A stretch of DNA of 33,704 bases from an uncultured Clostridia bacterium. Lineage in GTDB: Bacteria > Bacillota > Clostridia > Christensenellales > Aristaeellaceae. Position numbers and translations under genes: made by a program. The notes below the pieces were generated by a model. It made no database searches and was not told the DNA's origin. It was given only the letters and a program-made list of their open reading frames with translations. Positions 1 through 7,249 of the stretch are shown here, in pieces (within the stretch, counting starts at the first letter, position 1; each line of letters starts with the position of its first letter). The stretch spans positions 1-33,704 of the forward strand of contig CAMNHF010000015.1 of NCBI GenBank assembly GCA_946538975.1, given 5' to 3'.

Positions 1-362
1 CGGAGGACTACAGCGGGAGCGGCATCAGGCGGCAGGAGTTCATGCGCGCATGGAATCACAGCCGGAACCATCCGCACCTGTCCGCGGAACAGATGGAAGA
101 GGACGGCTTTGAGATCGAAGCCCCGCAGCTGTCTGTGGAAGAAAGCGTAATCGGGCAGCGACAGGTGGAACAGTTCATGGCCACGCTGACGGAGAAGGAC
201 AAACAGGTTCTGCAGATGCGGATGCAAGGCCGCACGATGCAGGAGATCGCGGACGCGGTGGGCTACAGCACAGCGAGCGCAGTGCACAAGCGCATTGCCC
301 GGATCGCGGAGCAGTTCGAGGCCTTTATCAATCCGCCGCAGGAAGACACCGCACGTCCATAA
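1..362 (+). CDS. Sigma-70 region 4-like DNA-binding protein, 5'-truncated by the window
   Basis: The reading frame is open from the first base, so the ATG at 42 is internal or at best one option: about 13 further residues precede it in frame. The C-terminal half (around 161-330) has the pattern of a sigma-70 region 4 helix-turn-helix: LTEKDKQVLQMRMQG, then MQEIADAVGYSTASAVHKRI as the recognition helix area. Short sigma-factor-like proteins of this type are commonly carried upstream of mobilization genes in Clostridial elements and probably regulate the element. No region 2 is visible in the part present, so whether it is a full sigma factor cannot be said. The product ends with TAA at 360. 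Confidence 0.7.
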   Translation, partial: EDYSGSGIRRQEFMRAWNHSRNHPHLSAEQMEEDGFEIEAPQLSVEESVIGQRQVEQFMATLTEKDKQVLQMRMQGRTMQEIADAVGYSTASAVHKRIARIAEQFEAFINPPQEDTARP

Positions 363-508
363 CGGCACTCGTTCAAAAAAGTTTGAAAAAAGTTTTGGAC
401 GCAGGAAAAAACCAGGCGTGCTGATGCCATTGAATTATGAAAGAGGGCATGCAATCCGAAAAACACAGAGAAGGATTTCAGCCAAACGCCATACAGGGAA
501 TCCGCTGC

Positions 509-534
509 CACCGGTGAAAACGCCGGTGCTTTTT
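509..534 (+). terminator. Possible Rho-independent terminator
   Basis: A 6-bp stem CACCGG/CCGGTG with an 8-nt loop is followed by C and five T. It lies between the sigma-like gene and the next DUF3847-type gene. The stem is short, so it may be weak or act as an attenuator. The rest of the 363-594 gap holds only a second short inverted repeat (about 552-574) just before the ribosome site at 581-587. Confidence 0.4.
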
Positions 535-594
535 GCATGCTCTTACAAAAACCGGCTGGCGCATGGACAGCCGGCATTGAAAGGAGGGAAACAC

Positions 595-942
595 ATGACC
601 CACGACTATGAGAGAACCCGGCAGAAGCTGGAACGCACGGAAGCGCAGCTGCTGAAGGCAATCGAGATGCGGCGGAAGCTGGAAGCCCAGTTGAAGGCGC
701 TGCGGGAGCAGGAGGAAATCGACCGGCTGTGCTCCCGCGGGGAGATGCTGGAAATGTATCTGCGGGAACCGGAACTGCTGACCAACGCGGAGATCGACAG
801 CCTGCTGGAAACTGCGTTCGGTACGGATGCGGTGCAGGCGCATCTGGCCGAGCTGCTTTCCGCAAAGCACGGACAGAATGCGATGATGGCAGAAGCAGAT
901 GATCCCGAAGCGGATGAAGGCGCCGGCAGCATCATCGGGTAA
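595..942 (+). CDS. DUF3847-type small element protein
   Basis: A 115-residue, strongly charged protein. The start at 595 is chosen because AGGAGGG lies 7 nt upstream; the frame stays open further upstream but without another good ribosome site. Residues 5-42 are a Lys/Glu/Arg-rich predicted coiled coil, followed by a conserved-looking block (DRLCSRGEMLEMYLREPELL) and a short helical tail. This layout, coiled coil then R-x-C/F-T/S-RG-x-MLE, matches the DUF3847 family that travels with MobA/MobL relaxases. Function of the family is not established; an accessory role in mobilization is a guess from location. It is a paralogue of the next gene (1107), sharing the RGxMLE and LLxTAF blocks. Confidence 0.65.
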   Translation: MTHDYERTRQKLERTEAQLLKAIEMRRKLEAQLKALREQEEIDRLCSRGEMLEMYLREPELLTNAEIDSLLETAFGTDAVQAHLAELLSAKHGQNAMMAEADDPEADEGAGSIIG

Positions 943-1106
943 CATCTGTTAGCGGATCAGGTAATCATTCCTGATTCGGAACAACGCATCACCGTGAGCG
1001 AATCACCCCGAACAACATATCATCAACCAGGCGCAGGGCACTCTTCCATGCAGGGCAGCCCTGCGTCTTTCTCTTGCTTCTTATGAAGAGGTGACACAAC
1101 CATCCT

Positions 1107-1505
1107 ATGAATCAACCCAATCAATCCAATCAGCACAATCAACGTAACCAATATGCCCAACACAACCACAACAGCCTCACCGAAGAGGAGGCCGAGATCA
1201 GGAAGCAGCTTGAGCAGACCAGGGACCGGGAACGTTTCCTTCACCAGCAGCAGCAGATCCTCCTGCACGAGCAGGCGCAGCTTAATCGGAAGAAGCGGAA
1301 TCACCGGATCTTCACCCGGGGCGGGATGCTGGAGGCGTTTCTGAAACGGCCATTGCTCCTGTCGGACGATCAGGTGTACCGGCTGCTGCAAACGGCTTTC
1401 AACACGCGGGAGGTAAAGACCATGGAGAGCCGGCTGCTTTCGGAAGCGGAGCACGATTTCTGCAGGGACAAGTCAGCAAACGGCACCATTGACGGATCGG
1501 ACTGA
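1107..1505 (+). CDS. DUF3847-type small element protein (second copy)
   Basis: A 132-residue protein opening with an Asn/Gln-rich stretch (NQPNQSNQHNQRNQ), then a charged predicted coiled coil (about residues 27-65), then RIFTRGGMLEAFLKRPLLLS and LLQTAFNTRE, which align with the equivalent blocks of the gene at 595. The closest Shine-Dalgarno is GAGGTG at 1088-1093, some 14 nt from the ATG, longer than usual, so translation may be modest. No better in-frame start exists. It sits directly upstream of the oriT-like region and the relaxase, which suits an auxiliary DNA-processing protein, but that role is inferred from position only. Confidence 0.65.
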   Translation: MNQPNQSNQHNQRNQYAQHNHNSLTEEEAEIRKQLEQTRDRERFLHQQQQILLHEQAQLNRKKRNHRIFTRGGMLEAFLKRPLLLSDDQVYRLLQTAFNTREVKTMESRLLSEAEHDFCRDKSANGTIDGSD

Positions 1506-1538
1506 ACGGTCTGTCTTTTTTTCTTGTCCCTGCACAGG

Positions 1539-1701
1539 GCGCAATTATCCACCGGTCCCGGTGGAAATTGCGCTCTGCGAGGCTCGCTCCGGCATAGCCT
1601 CCGCGTGAGATGAAGTTTCCACGGAAACTTCATCATCAGGGGCAGGCCCCTGCGCCGGCAAGCCGGCTACCCCATGAAAGCGCAGTCCCTTTCGTGACTG
1701 C
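1539..1701 (+). other. Candidate origin of transfer (oriT): cluster of hairpins upstream of the relaxase
   Basis: Within 160 bp there are five inverted repeats in series: 1539-1573 (16-bp arms, one bulged A, loop TC); 1609-1634 (12-bp perfect arms around AC); 1637-1652 (7-bp arms CAGGGGC/GCCCCTG); 1654-1667 (GCCGGC twice, self-complementary); and 1682-1701 (GCAGTC/GACTGC). Such stacked hairpins immediately 5' of a MobA-type relaxase gene are typical of mobilization origins, where the relaxase nicks next to one hairpin. The nick site itself is not identifiable by eye. No coding potential of good quality covers this stretch. Confidence 0.55.
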
Positions 1702-1756
1702 ATCATGACACACATGCACGACACCCCGACATCATCATGAAGGAAGTGACACGAAC

Positions 1757-3301
1757 ATATCCTATCCCCATTTCAGCATCAGATACCGGCAGCGGAGCAA
1801 GGGCCAGTCCGCTGTGGCCGGTGCCGCTTATCAGAGCGGCGAGAAGCTGTTCAGCGAGTATGACAGCAAGACAAAGAATTACCGCTACAAAGCCCGCGAG
1901 GTGCTGGCGAAGGGAATCCTCCTGCCGCCGAACGCACCCCGATCCTACGCCGACCGGCAGATCCTGTGGAACGCGGTCGAGGCCGCCGAGAAGCAGTGGA
2001 ACAGCCAGCTGGCCCGGGGCATCGTGATCGCCCTGCCGAGGGAGCTTCCGCCGGAACAGTATGAAGAACTGATCCGCGAATACTGCCGGCAGCAGTTTGT
2101 CTCCCGAGGCATGATCGCCGACTATGCCATCCACGACAAGGGCGACGGCAATCCCCATGCCCACATCATGCTGACCCTCCGGGCCATGGACGAGGAAGGC
2201 AACTGGCTGCCGAAGAGCCGCAAAGTATACGCGACCGATGAACGCGGCGAGCGCATCCACCTTCCCTCCGGCGAATGGAAGAGCTACAAGGTGAAGACCA
2301 CCGACTGGGACGACCACGGCAACGCAGAGATCTGGCGGTCTGCCTGGGCCGAGATCGTGAACCGATACCTTGAGCGGAACGGCTGTCCTGAACGCATCGA
2401 CCTCCGCTCCTACGCCCGGCAGGGAAAAGAGCTCGCGCCGACAGTCCATCTCGGCCCGGCTGTCGCGCATATGGAGCGGAAGGGAACCCGGACACAGATC
2501 GGTGATTACAACCGGCAGATCATCGCCCACAACAAACAGAGAATCCGCCTGAAGGAAGCGCTGGCCGACATCGGCAGCCACATCGCCGAAGTCGTGAAGC
2601 AGTTGAAATCCCTTCCGTCCCCGGAGAAGCAGGAACCGAGCATCTATGACTACGTATCCCAGTTCATCCGGATGCGGAAGGAAGGCCGTGCGGACTGGCC
2701 GAAGGGTGCGAAACAGAAAGCCGCCGTCAGCGACGCCAAGTTTGCCGCGGATGTGCTGCGCTGGATGACAGAGCACAGCGTGCAGAGCCTGGCAGAGTAC
2801 AAGGATTTCGTCGCATCCCGGCAGGAGCCCTTCCATCGTCTGGCTGCCATCGGGAAGGAAGTCCGGCGAGCAGAGACAGCCATCAGACACCTTGAAGCTT
2901 ATGAAAAGCTGCTGCCGATCCATCAGCAGAGCAAACGCGGATTCAAACGCACAAAAGAAAAGTTCGCCGCGGAACACCGGGACGAACTGGCTGCTTTCAC
3001 AAAAGCTGTCCGCTACATGAAAGCCAACGGGCTGACTGCCGGTGATGCGGATCGGCTTATGGCGGAGAAGAAACGCCTGCTGGCCGAGCGGGAGTCGATT
3101 CGCAAAGCGCTGCTGGCGGAGGGAATTGATCCAGACTTCATCGGGAAGATCAACCACTGCGTCCGCACTGTGCTGGAGGCCGGTGAAACTGTGCTGCAGC
3201 AGGAGGCTGTGGCGAATCAGCCGGTCCAGCCCAGGAAGACGGTCCCTGAGCACACGAAAGAGTCCCTGCGTCAAAAGAAAAAGCCATCAAAGGAAAGATA
3301 A
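1757..3301 (+). CDS. MobA/MobL family relaxase with a non-canonical ATA start
   Basis: The relaxase nicks one strand at oriT and stays covalently bound through a tyrosine while the strand is transferred. Numbered from ATA at 1757 (514 aa): strand SYPHFSIRYRQRSKGQSA at 2-19, likely nucleophile Tyr25 in AAYQSGEKL, and the HUH metal site H126-DKGDGNP-H134-A-H136. A long charged, helical C-terminal half follows (about 270-514). No ATG, GTG or TTG lies in this frame between the stop at 1706 and the family-specific N-terminus; the first is GTG 1814, which would delete the first beta strand. AAGGAAG at 1740-1746 is well spaced for ATA 1757, suggesting that an ATG mutated to ATA or that ATA is used. 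The ATG at 1737 is in another frame. Confidence 0.85.
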   Translation: MSYPHFSIRYRQRSKGQSAVAGAAYQSGEKLFSEYDSKTKNYRYKAREVLAKGILLPPNAPRSYADRQILWNAVEAAEKQWNSQLARGIVIALPRELPPEQYEELIREYCRQQFVSRGMIADYAIHDKGDGNPHAHIMLTLRAMDEEGNWLPKSRKVYATDERGERIHLPSGEWKSYKVKTTDWDDHGNAEIWRSAWAEIVNRYLERNGCPERIDLRSYARQGKELAPTVHLGPAVAHMERKGTRTQIGDYNRQIIAHNKQRIRLKEALADIGSHIAEVVKQLKSLPSPEKQEPSIYDYVSQFIRMRKEGRADWPKGAKQKAAVSDAKFAADVLRWMTEHSVQSLAEYKDFVASRQEPFHRLAAIGKEVRRAETAIRHLEAYEKLLPIHQQSKRGFKRTKEKFAAEHRDELAAFTKAVRYMKANGLTAGDADRLMAEKKRLLAERESIRKALLAEGIDPDFIGKINHCVRTVLEAGETVLQQEAVANQPVQPRKTVPEHTKESLRQKKKPSKER

Positions 3302-3328
3302 CACCATCACAACAAGGAGGAAACCATC

Positions 3329-3574
3329 ATGCCCCATATCGATTATACACAGGATCAGAACGGAACCATCACCGTTCCTAACCTCTCCGCCTTCTGGCTC
3401 CCGGAACTGACTGTCCGGGAAGTCATCCACGGCACCACCTACATTGTCACCGGCAGCTATGAGGGTCACGAGCCCTTCACCCGAAAGCTGCAACGGATCA
3501 TGACGAAAGAATTTACAAGTGATCCAGATGAATTTGCCGAAAACGACACAAACGGCAGCGAATCGGAGGAATAA
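3329..3574 (+). CDS. tnpW: TnpW family transposon protein
   Basis: An 81-residue acidic-tailed protein with an ideal ribosome site (AAGGAGG, 8 nt before the ATG). The sequence, with NLSAFWLPELTVREVIHGTTY followed by VTGSYEGHE and a charged C-terminus, matches the small TnpW proteins encoded just upstream of large serine recombinases in Tn4451-like elements. The biochemical function of TnpW is not known; its constant position suggests a link with the recombinase. It is 27 nt downstream of the relaxase and its stop is 4 nt from an alternative recombinase start at 3579, so the three genes are probably one transcript. Confidence 0.75.
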   Translation: MPHIDYTQDQNGTITVPNLSAFWLPELTVREVIHGTTYIVTGSYEGHEPFTRKLQRIMTKEFTSDPDEFAENDTNGSESEE

Positions 3575-3662
3575 TCTCATGACAGAAATGCAGAACTGTG
3601 ATATACTGAACCCGACCAATCCAGTTTCGACAGATGCCCCGACAGAAAAGGAGGAAGACACC

Positions 3663-5297
3663 ATGTCAGGGGCAAAGATCACCGCACTCTACTGCAGGCT
3701 TTCCCAGGAGGATGAACGTCTCGGGGAATCCCTGTCCATCGAACATCAGAAAGAGATTCTGCTGCAGTACGCCAGGGAGCATCGCTTCCCCAATCCCACC
3801 TTCTTCGTGGACGACGGCTACAGCGGCACCAACTTCGACCGGCCCGGCTTCCAGAAGATGCTGGCGGAGATCGAGGCGGGCCGTGTGGGCATCCTGCTCA
3901 CGAAGGACCTCTCCCGTCTGGGCCGCAACTCGGCCATGGTAGGCCTGTACACGACCTATACCTTTCCGCAGAACGGCGTCCGCTACATCGCCATCAACGA
4001 CGGCTTCGACACGGCGGATCAGATGAGCGTAAGCCAGGACTTTGCCGGGATCCGCAACTGGTTCAACGAGTTCTTCGCCCGTGATACCAGCCGTAAGATC
4101 CGGGCAGTCAACAAGACCAAGGGAGAGCGGGGCATTCCGCTGACCGCGAACCCGCCTTACGGCTACGTGAAGGATCCGGCTGATCCGAAACACTGGATCG
4201 TAGACCCGGAAGCTGCAGCCATTGTGAAACGAATCTTCGGGATGTGCATGGAGGGCCGGGGGCCGAGCCAGATCGCGACGCAGCTGACGAACGAGGGCAT
4301 TCTGAACCCTTCCACGTACAAACGGCGAAAAGGGATTCCTGTCGCTGGAAGGCCCACGGAAGACACGTGCTATTGGGGGAGTCCCACGGTACAACGGCTG
4401 CTGGACCACAGGGAGTACACCGGCTGCACTGTGAACTTCCGCACCTATACCAACTCGATCTGGGACAGGAAGCAGCGGGAAAATCCGCCAGAGAAACAGC
4501 TGGTGTTTCCGGGCACACACGAAGCGATCATCGAGGAGGATGTATTCGAGCGGGTGCAGGCAATCCGGCAGCAGCGCCACCGGCGGACGAAGTCAGGCAT
4601 CAGCACGATGTTCTCCGGGCTGGTGTACTGCGCGGACTGCGGCGCGCGGATGCACTACAATGCAAAGTCAAACAGCCGGCCAGATCAGGCGTTCTTCGAA
4701 TGTGGGACGTACCACAAGCGCCGGAATCACTGCAGCGCACACTACATCCGTGAAGCCGCATTGCGCCAGATCGTCCTGAAGCACATTCAGGCTGTGACCG
4801 GCTGCATCCTCTTCCACGAGGATCACTTCCGGCGGGTGATGCGTGAGCAGCACGAGGCCCGGAGCCAGGAAGAGATCCGGAGCCTTGAGAAGCGGCTGGA
4901 ACGTGCCGAAAAGCGGATTGCCGAGCTGAAGCGGCTGTTCATGAAGATCTACGAGGACAACGCCGCCGGCCGGCTGAGTGACGACCGTTACGAGATGCTC
5001 AGCACCACCTACGAGACCGAGCAGAAACAGCTGGAAGCGGAAAACATCCGCATACGGGAAGCGATCGCCCGGCAGGAGCAGCAGGCCGAGTCCCTGGAGC
5101 AGTTCATCCGGCGGATCAAGGGCCGCGCGATGGAAATCGACCACCTGGACGGCACGATCCTGCACGAGCTGATTGAGCGGATCGAGGTCGGCGCGCCCGA
5201 CAAGAGCAGCGGCCGCCGTATGCAGCACATTCACATCCGGTACGCCGGCATCGGCTTCATCCCGATCCACGAGCTGACGGAAAAGGAAACGGCGTGA
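3663..5297 (+). CDS. Large serine recombinase (TndX/TnpX type) of the element
   Basis: This enzyme cuts and rejoins DNA through a serine nucleophile to excise and integrate the element. From the ATG at 3663 it is 544 aa. The resolvase domain (about 5-150) begins YCRLS with Ser14 as nucleophile and contains DDGYSGTNFDRPGF and LLTKDLSRLGRN. The recombinase domain follows (about 165-290, PPYGYVKDP onward), then a zinc ribbon with C323, C326, C347 and C357, a coiled coil (about 395-480) and a DUF4368-like C-terminus (ELIERIEV, then HIHIRYAGIGFI). The 3663 start has AAGGAGG 8 nt upstream; an in-frame ATG at 3579 with CGGAGGA would add 28 residues and cannot be excluded. All catalytic features look intact. 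Confidence 0.92.
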   Translation: MSGAKITALYCRLSQEDERLGESLSIEHQKEILLQYAREHRFPNPTFFVDDGYSGTNFDRPGFQKMLAEIEAGRVGILLTKDLSRLGRNSAMVGLYTTYTFPQNGVRYIAINDGFDTADQMSVSQDFAGIRNWFNEFFARDTSRKIRAVNKTKGERGIPLTANPPYGYVKDPADPKHWIVDPEAAAIVKRIFGMCMEGRGPSQIATQLTNEGILNPSTYKRRKGIPVAGRPTEDTCYWGSPTVQRLLDHREYTGCTVNFRTYTNSIWDRKQRENPPEKQLVFPGTHEAIIEEDVFERVQAIRQQRHRRTKSGISTMFSGLVYCADCGARMHYNAKSNSRPDQAFFECGTYHKRRNHCSAHYIREAALRQIVLKHIQAVTGCILFHEDHFRRVMREQHEARSQEEIRSLEKRLERAEKRIAELKRLFMKIYEDNAAGRLSDDRYEMLSTTYETEQKQLEAENIRIREAIARQEQQAESLEQFIRRIKGRAMEIDHLDGTILHELIERIEVGAPDKSSGRRMQHIHIRYAGIGFIPIHELTEKETA

Positions 5298-5410
5298 CCG
5301 CAATCACTATGGAAGCCTTGTGAACACTGGGCTTTCGAGAAAAGCAAGGGCTGATTTTGGAATAATACTTGCTTATCAATACCCTGCATTCCGAAAAGGC
5401 CGTTCTTTGG

Positions 5411-5487
5411 GCAGGAGGTTTTCTGTCACGACGCATGCGCAGCCGGACACGCTCATGCGCAAATTGCCCTGATGGCTGAGCAGTAAC
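5411..5487 (+). repeat. Dispersed intergenic repeat, copy A
   Basis: Positions 5411-5459 match 27925-27973 at 43 of 49 bases. Both then continue into GAGCAGTAAC, with an extra 18 nt in this copy (5460-5477). The inserted part contains GATGGCTGAGCAG, which recurs at 20906-20918. The copy lies just outside the recombinase gene, in the 5298-5535 gap, which otherwise holds nothing recognisable apart from the expected element junction. Confidence 0.65.
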
Positions 5488-5535
5488 CTTTTTCGGCTGC
5501 AGATTGTGCGTGATGCGGAATCCCGCGCGCCTGCC

Positions 5536-6027
5536 TCAGCGCCGCAGGCTCATCAGGTTCACATGGCGGAGGCCGCCGTTCACCTCCAGCGCCGCGTACT
5601 GGCCCGTGCCGATGCTGCCGGGGTTGATCATCACGGTGCTGCGGTTCTCCATGCAGGCCACGTGCGTGTGGCCGAACAGCGTCAGGCAGCAGCCCTGGCC
5701 GGCGCTCTCCGTGTCCAGGGGGAGGAAGGACATCTTCACGCCCCACAGATGGCCGTGGGTCAGGAAGATGGGCGTGCCGTCCAGCGTGATCTTCTGCGCC
5801 TCCGGCACGGTATCGTCATAGAGGCTGTCGCAGTTGCCCCGCACCTGGTACAGCCGGATCGCCGGGTTCAGCCGCCGGAAGAAGCCCTCCAAGGAGTGGA
5901 ACTCCGACGCCCCGTCGCCCAGATGGATGGCCGCCCCGGGCAGACGGCCGTCCTCCTGCATTTCCAGGGCGGCCTGGCGGATGCTCTCCCGGTCGCCGTG
6001 GCTGTCGCTGACCACCAGCACCCACAT
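5536..6027 (-). CDS. YfcE/MJ0936-type metallophosphoesterase
   Basis: A 163-residue calcineurin-like phosphodiesterase, the usual size for the YfcE family. The five metal-binding blocks are all present in order: SDSHG (8-12), LGDG (near 37), GNCD (near 65), LTHGHLWG (near 88) and FGHTH (near 118), followed by NPGSIG. Members hydrolyse phosphodiester bonds with Mn2+; the physiological substrate is usually unknown. The start has GAGGTGAG about 4-7 nt upstream. It lies 27 nt behind asnA on the same strand and is probably co-transcribed from the asnA promoter, with no obvious functional link. No terminator was seen downstream. Confidence 0.9.
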   Translation of the reverse strand: MWVLVVSDSHGDRESIRQAALEMQEDGRLPGAAIHLGDGASEFHSLEGFFRRLNPAIRLYQVRGNCDSLYDDTVPEAQKITLDGTPIFLTHGHLWGVKMSFLPLDTESAGQGCCLTLFGHTHVACMENRSTVMINPGSIGTGQYAALEVNGGLRHVNLMSLRR

Positions 6028-6054
6028 GGGCTCACCTCATCTCTGTCCTTGGCG

Positions 6055-7059
6055 TCACAGCAGCTGGATGTTGGCCTGGCGGCAGGCCTCCACGACCTCG
6101 TCCGGCCACAGGGAGGCCTGCACCTCGCCCACGTGGGCCTTGCGCAGCAGGTAGACGCACATGCGGCTCTGGCCGATGCCGCCGCCGATGGTCTGGGGCA
6201 GCTCGCCGTTCAGCAGGGCCTTCTGGAAGGGCAGCTCGGCGCGCTCCTGGCAGCCGCGCTCCGCCAGCTGGCGGCGCAGGGCCTCGGGATCCACGCGGAT
6301 GCCCATTGAGGACACCTCCAGCGAGATGTCCAGCAGCGGGTCGTAGAGCAGGATGTCGCCGTTGAGCGACCAGTCGTCATAGTCGGGGGCGCGGCCGTCG
6401 TGGATCTGGCCGCTGCGCAGCCTGCCGCCCACGCCCATCAGGAACACGGCGCCCCACTGCCGCACGGCGCGGTACTCCCGCTCCTTCGGGCTGAGCTCGG
6501 GATAGCGGTCCTCCAGCTCCTGCGTGGTGACGAAGGCGATCTCGTCCGGCAGCTCCGGCTTGATGAAGGGATAGTGCGCGCAGACATAGCCCTCGGTCTT
6601 GCGCAGCGTCAGGTAGATCTTGCGCACGATGTCCCGCAGCGTCTCCTCGTTGCGCTCCTCGGGGGTGATGATGCGCTCCCAGTCCCACTGGTCGACGAAG
6701 ATCGAGTGGATGTTGTCGGTCACCTCGTCGCGGCGGATGGCGTTCATGTCGGTGTAGAGGCCCTCGCCGGGATGGAAGCCGTAGGTTTTGAGGGCCTGCC
6801 GCTTCCACTTGGCCAGGCTGTGCACGATCTCCACCTGCCTGCCGGTCTCCAGCACGTCAAAGGACACGGGCCGCTCCACGCCGTTCAGGTTGTCGTTCAG
6901 GCCGCTCTCTGGCGTGACCATGATCGGCGCGGACACGCGGGTCAGGTTCAGCGCCTGCGCCAGCTCATCCTCAAAAAAATCCTTGACCAGCTTGATGGCC
7001 TTTTCGGTGTCCCGCAGGTCGAGCACCGGGTTGTAATTCTTCGGAATGATCAGCTGCAT
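6055..7059 (-). CDS. asnA: Aspartate-ammonia ligase (asparagine synthetase A)
   Basis: AsnA makes asparagine from aspartate, ammonia and ATP in the cytosol; it is an aminoacyl-tRNA-synthetase-like enzyme. The protein is 334 aa, close to the family norm of about 330. Recognisable stretches are LIIPKNYNPVLDLRDTEKAI at the start, RVSAPIMVTPESGLNDNLNG, FDVLETGRQVEIVHSLAKWKR, DQWDWERII and the C-terminal TIGGGIGQSRMCVYLLRKAHVGEVQ. The ATG at 7059 is preferred over GTG 7068 because GGAGGAG is 8 nt from the ATG and would overlap the GTG. A promoter with a palindrome over its -35 box lies upstream (7115-7143). Confidence 0.97.
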   Translation of the reverse strand: MQLIIPKNYNPVLDLRDTEKAIKLVKDFFEDELAQALNLTRVSAPIMVTPESGLNDNLNGVERPVSFDVLETGRQVEIVHSLAKWKRQALKTYGFHPGEGLYTDMNAIRRDEVTDNIHSIFVDQWDWERIITPEERNEETLRDIVRKIYLTLRKTEGYVCAHYPFIKPELPDEIAFVTTQELEDRYPELSPKEREYRAVRQWGAVFLMGVGGRLRSGQIHDGRAPDYDDWSLNGDILLYDPLLDISLEVSSMGIRVDPEALRRQLAERGCQERAELPFQKALLNGELPQTIGGGIGQSRMCVYLLRKAHVGEVQASLWPDEVVEACRQANIQLL

Positions 7060-7114
7060 GGAATCCACTCCTCCGCCAAATTTGCCAGCCTTTCACCATT
7101 TCTGACATGGCGGT

Positions 7115-7143
7115 ATGATACTACTTTGCCCCTGACCGGTCAA
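7115..7143 (-). promoter_or_regulatory. asnA promoter with a palindrome over the -35 box
   Basis: Reading the minus strand, TTGACC (7143-7138), a 17-nt spacer and TATCAT (7120-7115) precede asnA by about 55 nt. The perfect 10-bp palindrome TGACCGGTCA occupies 7133-7142, on top of the -35 element, where a repressor could compete with RNA polymerase. No regulator for it is identifiable in the window. Confidence 0.6.
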
Positions 7144-7189
7144 GCAAAATGCGAAAAAAGGACAATTTGGGCGGAGGAGGCGCGGATGC

Positions 7190-7218
7190 TTGAGATTCGG
7201 GCGCTTCTCTGCTACAAT
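7190..7218 (+). promoter_or_regulatory. Sigma-A-type promoter of the DNA methyltransferase
   Basis: TTGAGA (7190-7195), a 17-nt spacer and TACAAT (7213-7218) end 31 nt before the ATG at 7250. It diverges from the asnA promoter, leaving about 45 bp between the two -35 boxes. Confidence 0.7.
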
Positions 7219-7249
7219 AGAGGCAGCGCGTGACAGAGGAGGGATCGGG

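Larger units (their letters stand above)
1..5400 (+). mobile_element. Right part of a Tn4451-like mobilizable transposon (left end outside the window)
   Basis: Gene order is sigma-like regulator, two DUF3847-type proteins, oriT-like hairpins, MobA/MobL relaxase, TnpW and a large serine recombinase, all on the plus strand. This is the familiar content of non-self-conjugative, mobilizable elements of the Tn4451/Tn6215 kind in gut Firmicutes. The recombinase normally sits next to one terminus, and unrelated housekeeping genes on the opposite strand begin at 5536, so the junction must lie between 5298 and about 5535. I place it near 5400 because a chromosomal-type dispersed repeat starts at 5411. 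The exact att core cannot be read without the other end or an empty site. Transfer genes for a mating pore are not visible, so mobilization in trans is inferred. Confidence 0.8.

Noticed and set aside
1814..1816. GTG 1814 as the true relaxase start
   Set aside because: It would remove the conserved first strand and leave only five residues before the likely catalytic tyrosine.
1703..3274. A 523-codon open frame on the minus strand opposite the relaxase
   Set aside because: It mirrors the codon bias of the relaxase gene, has no ribosome site and no recognisable domain.
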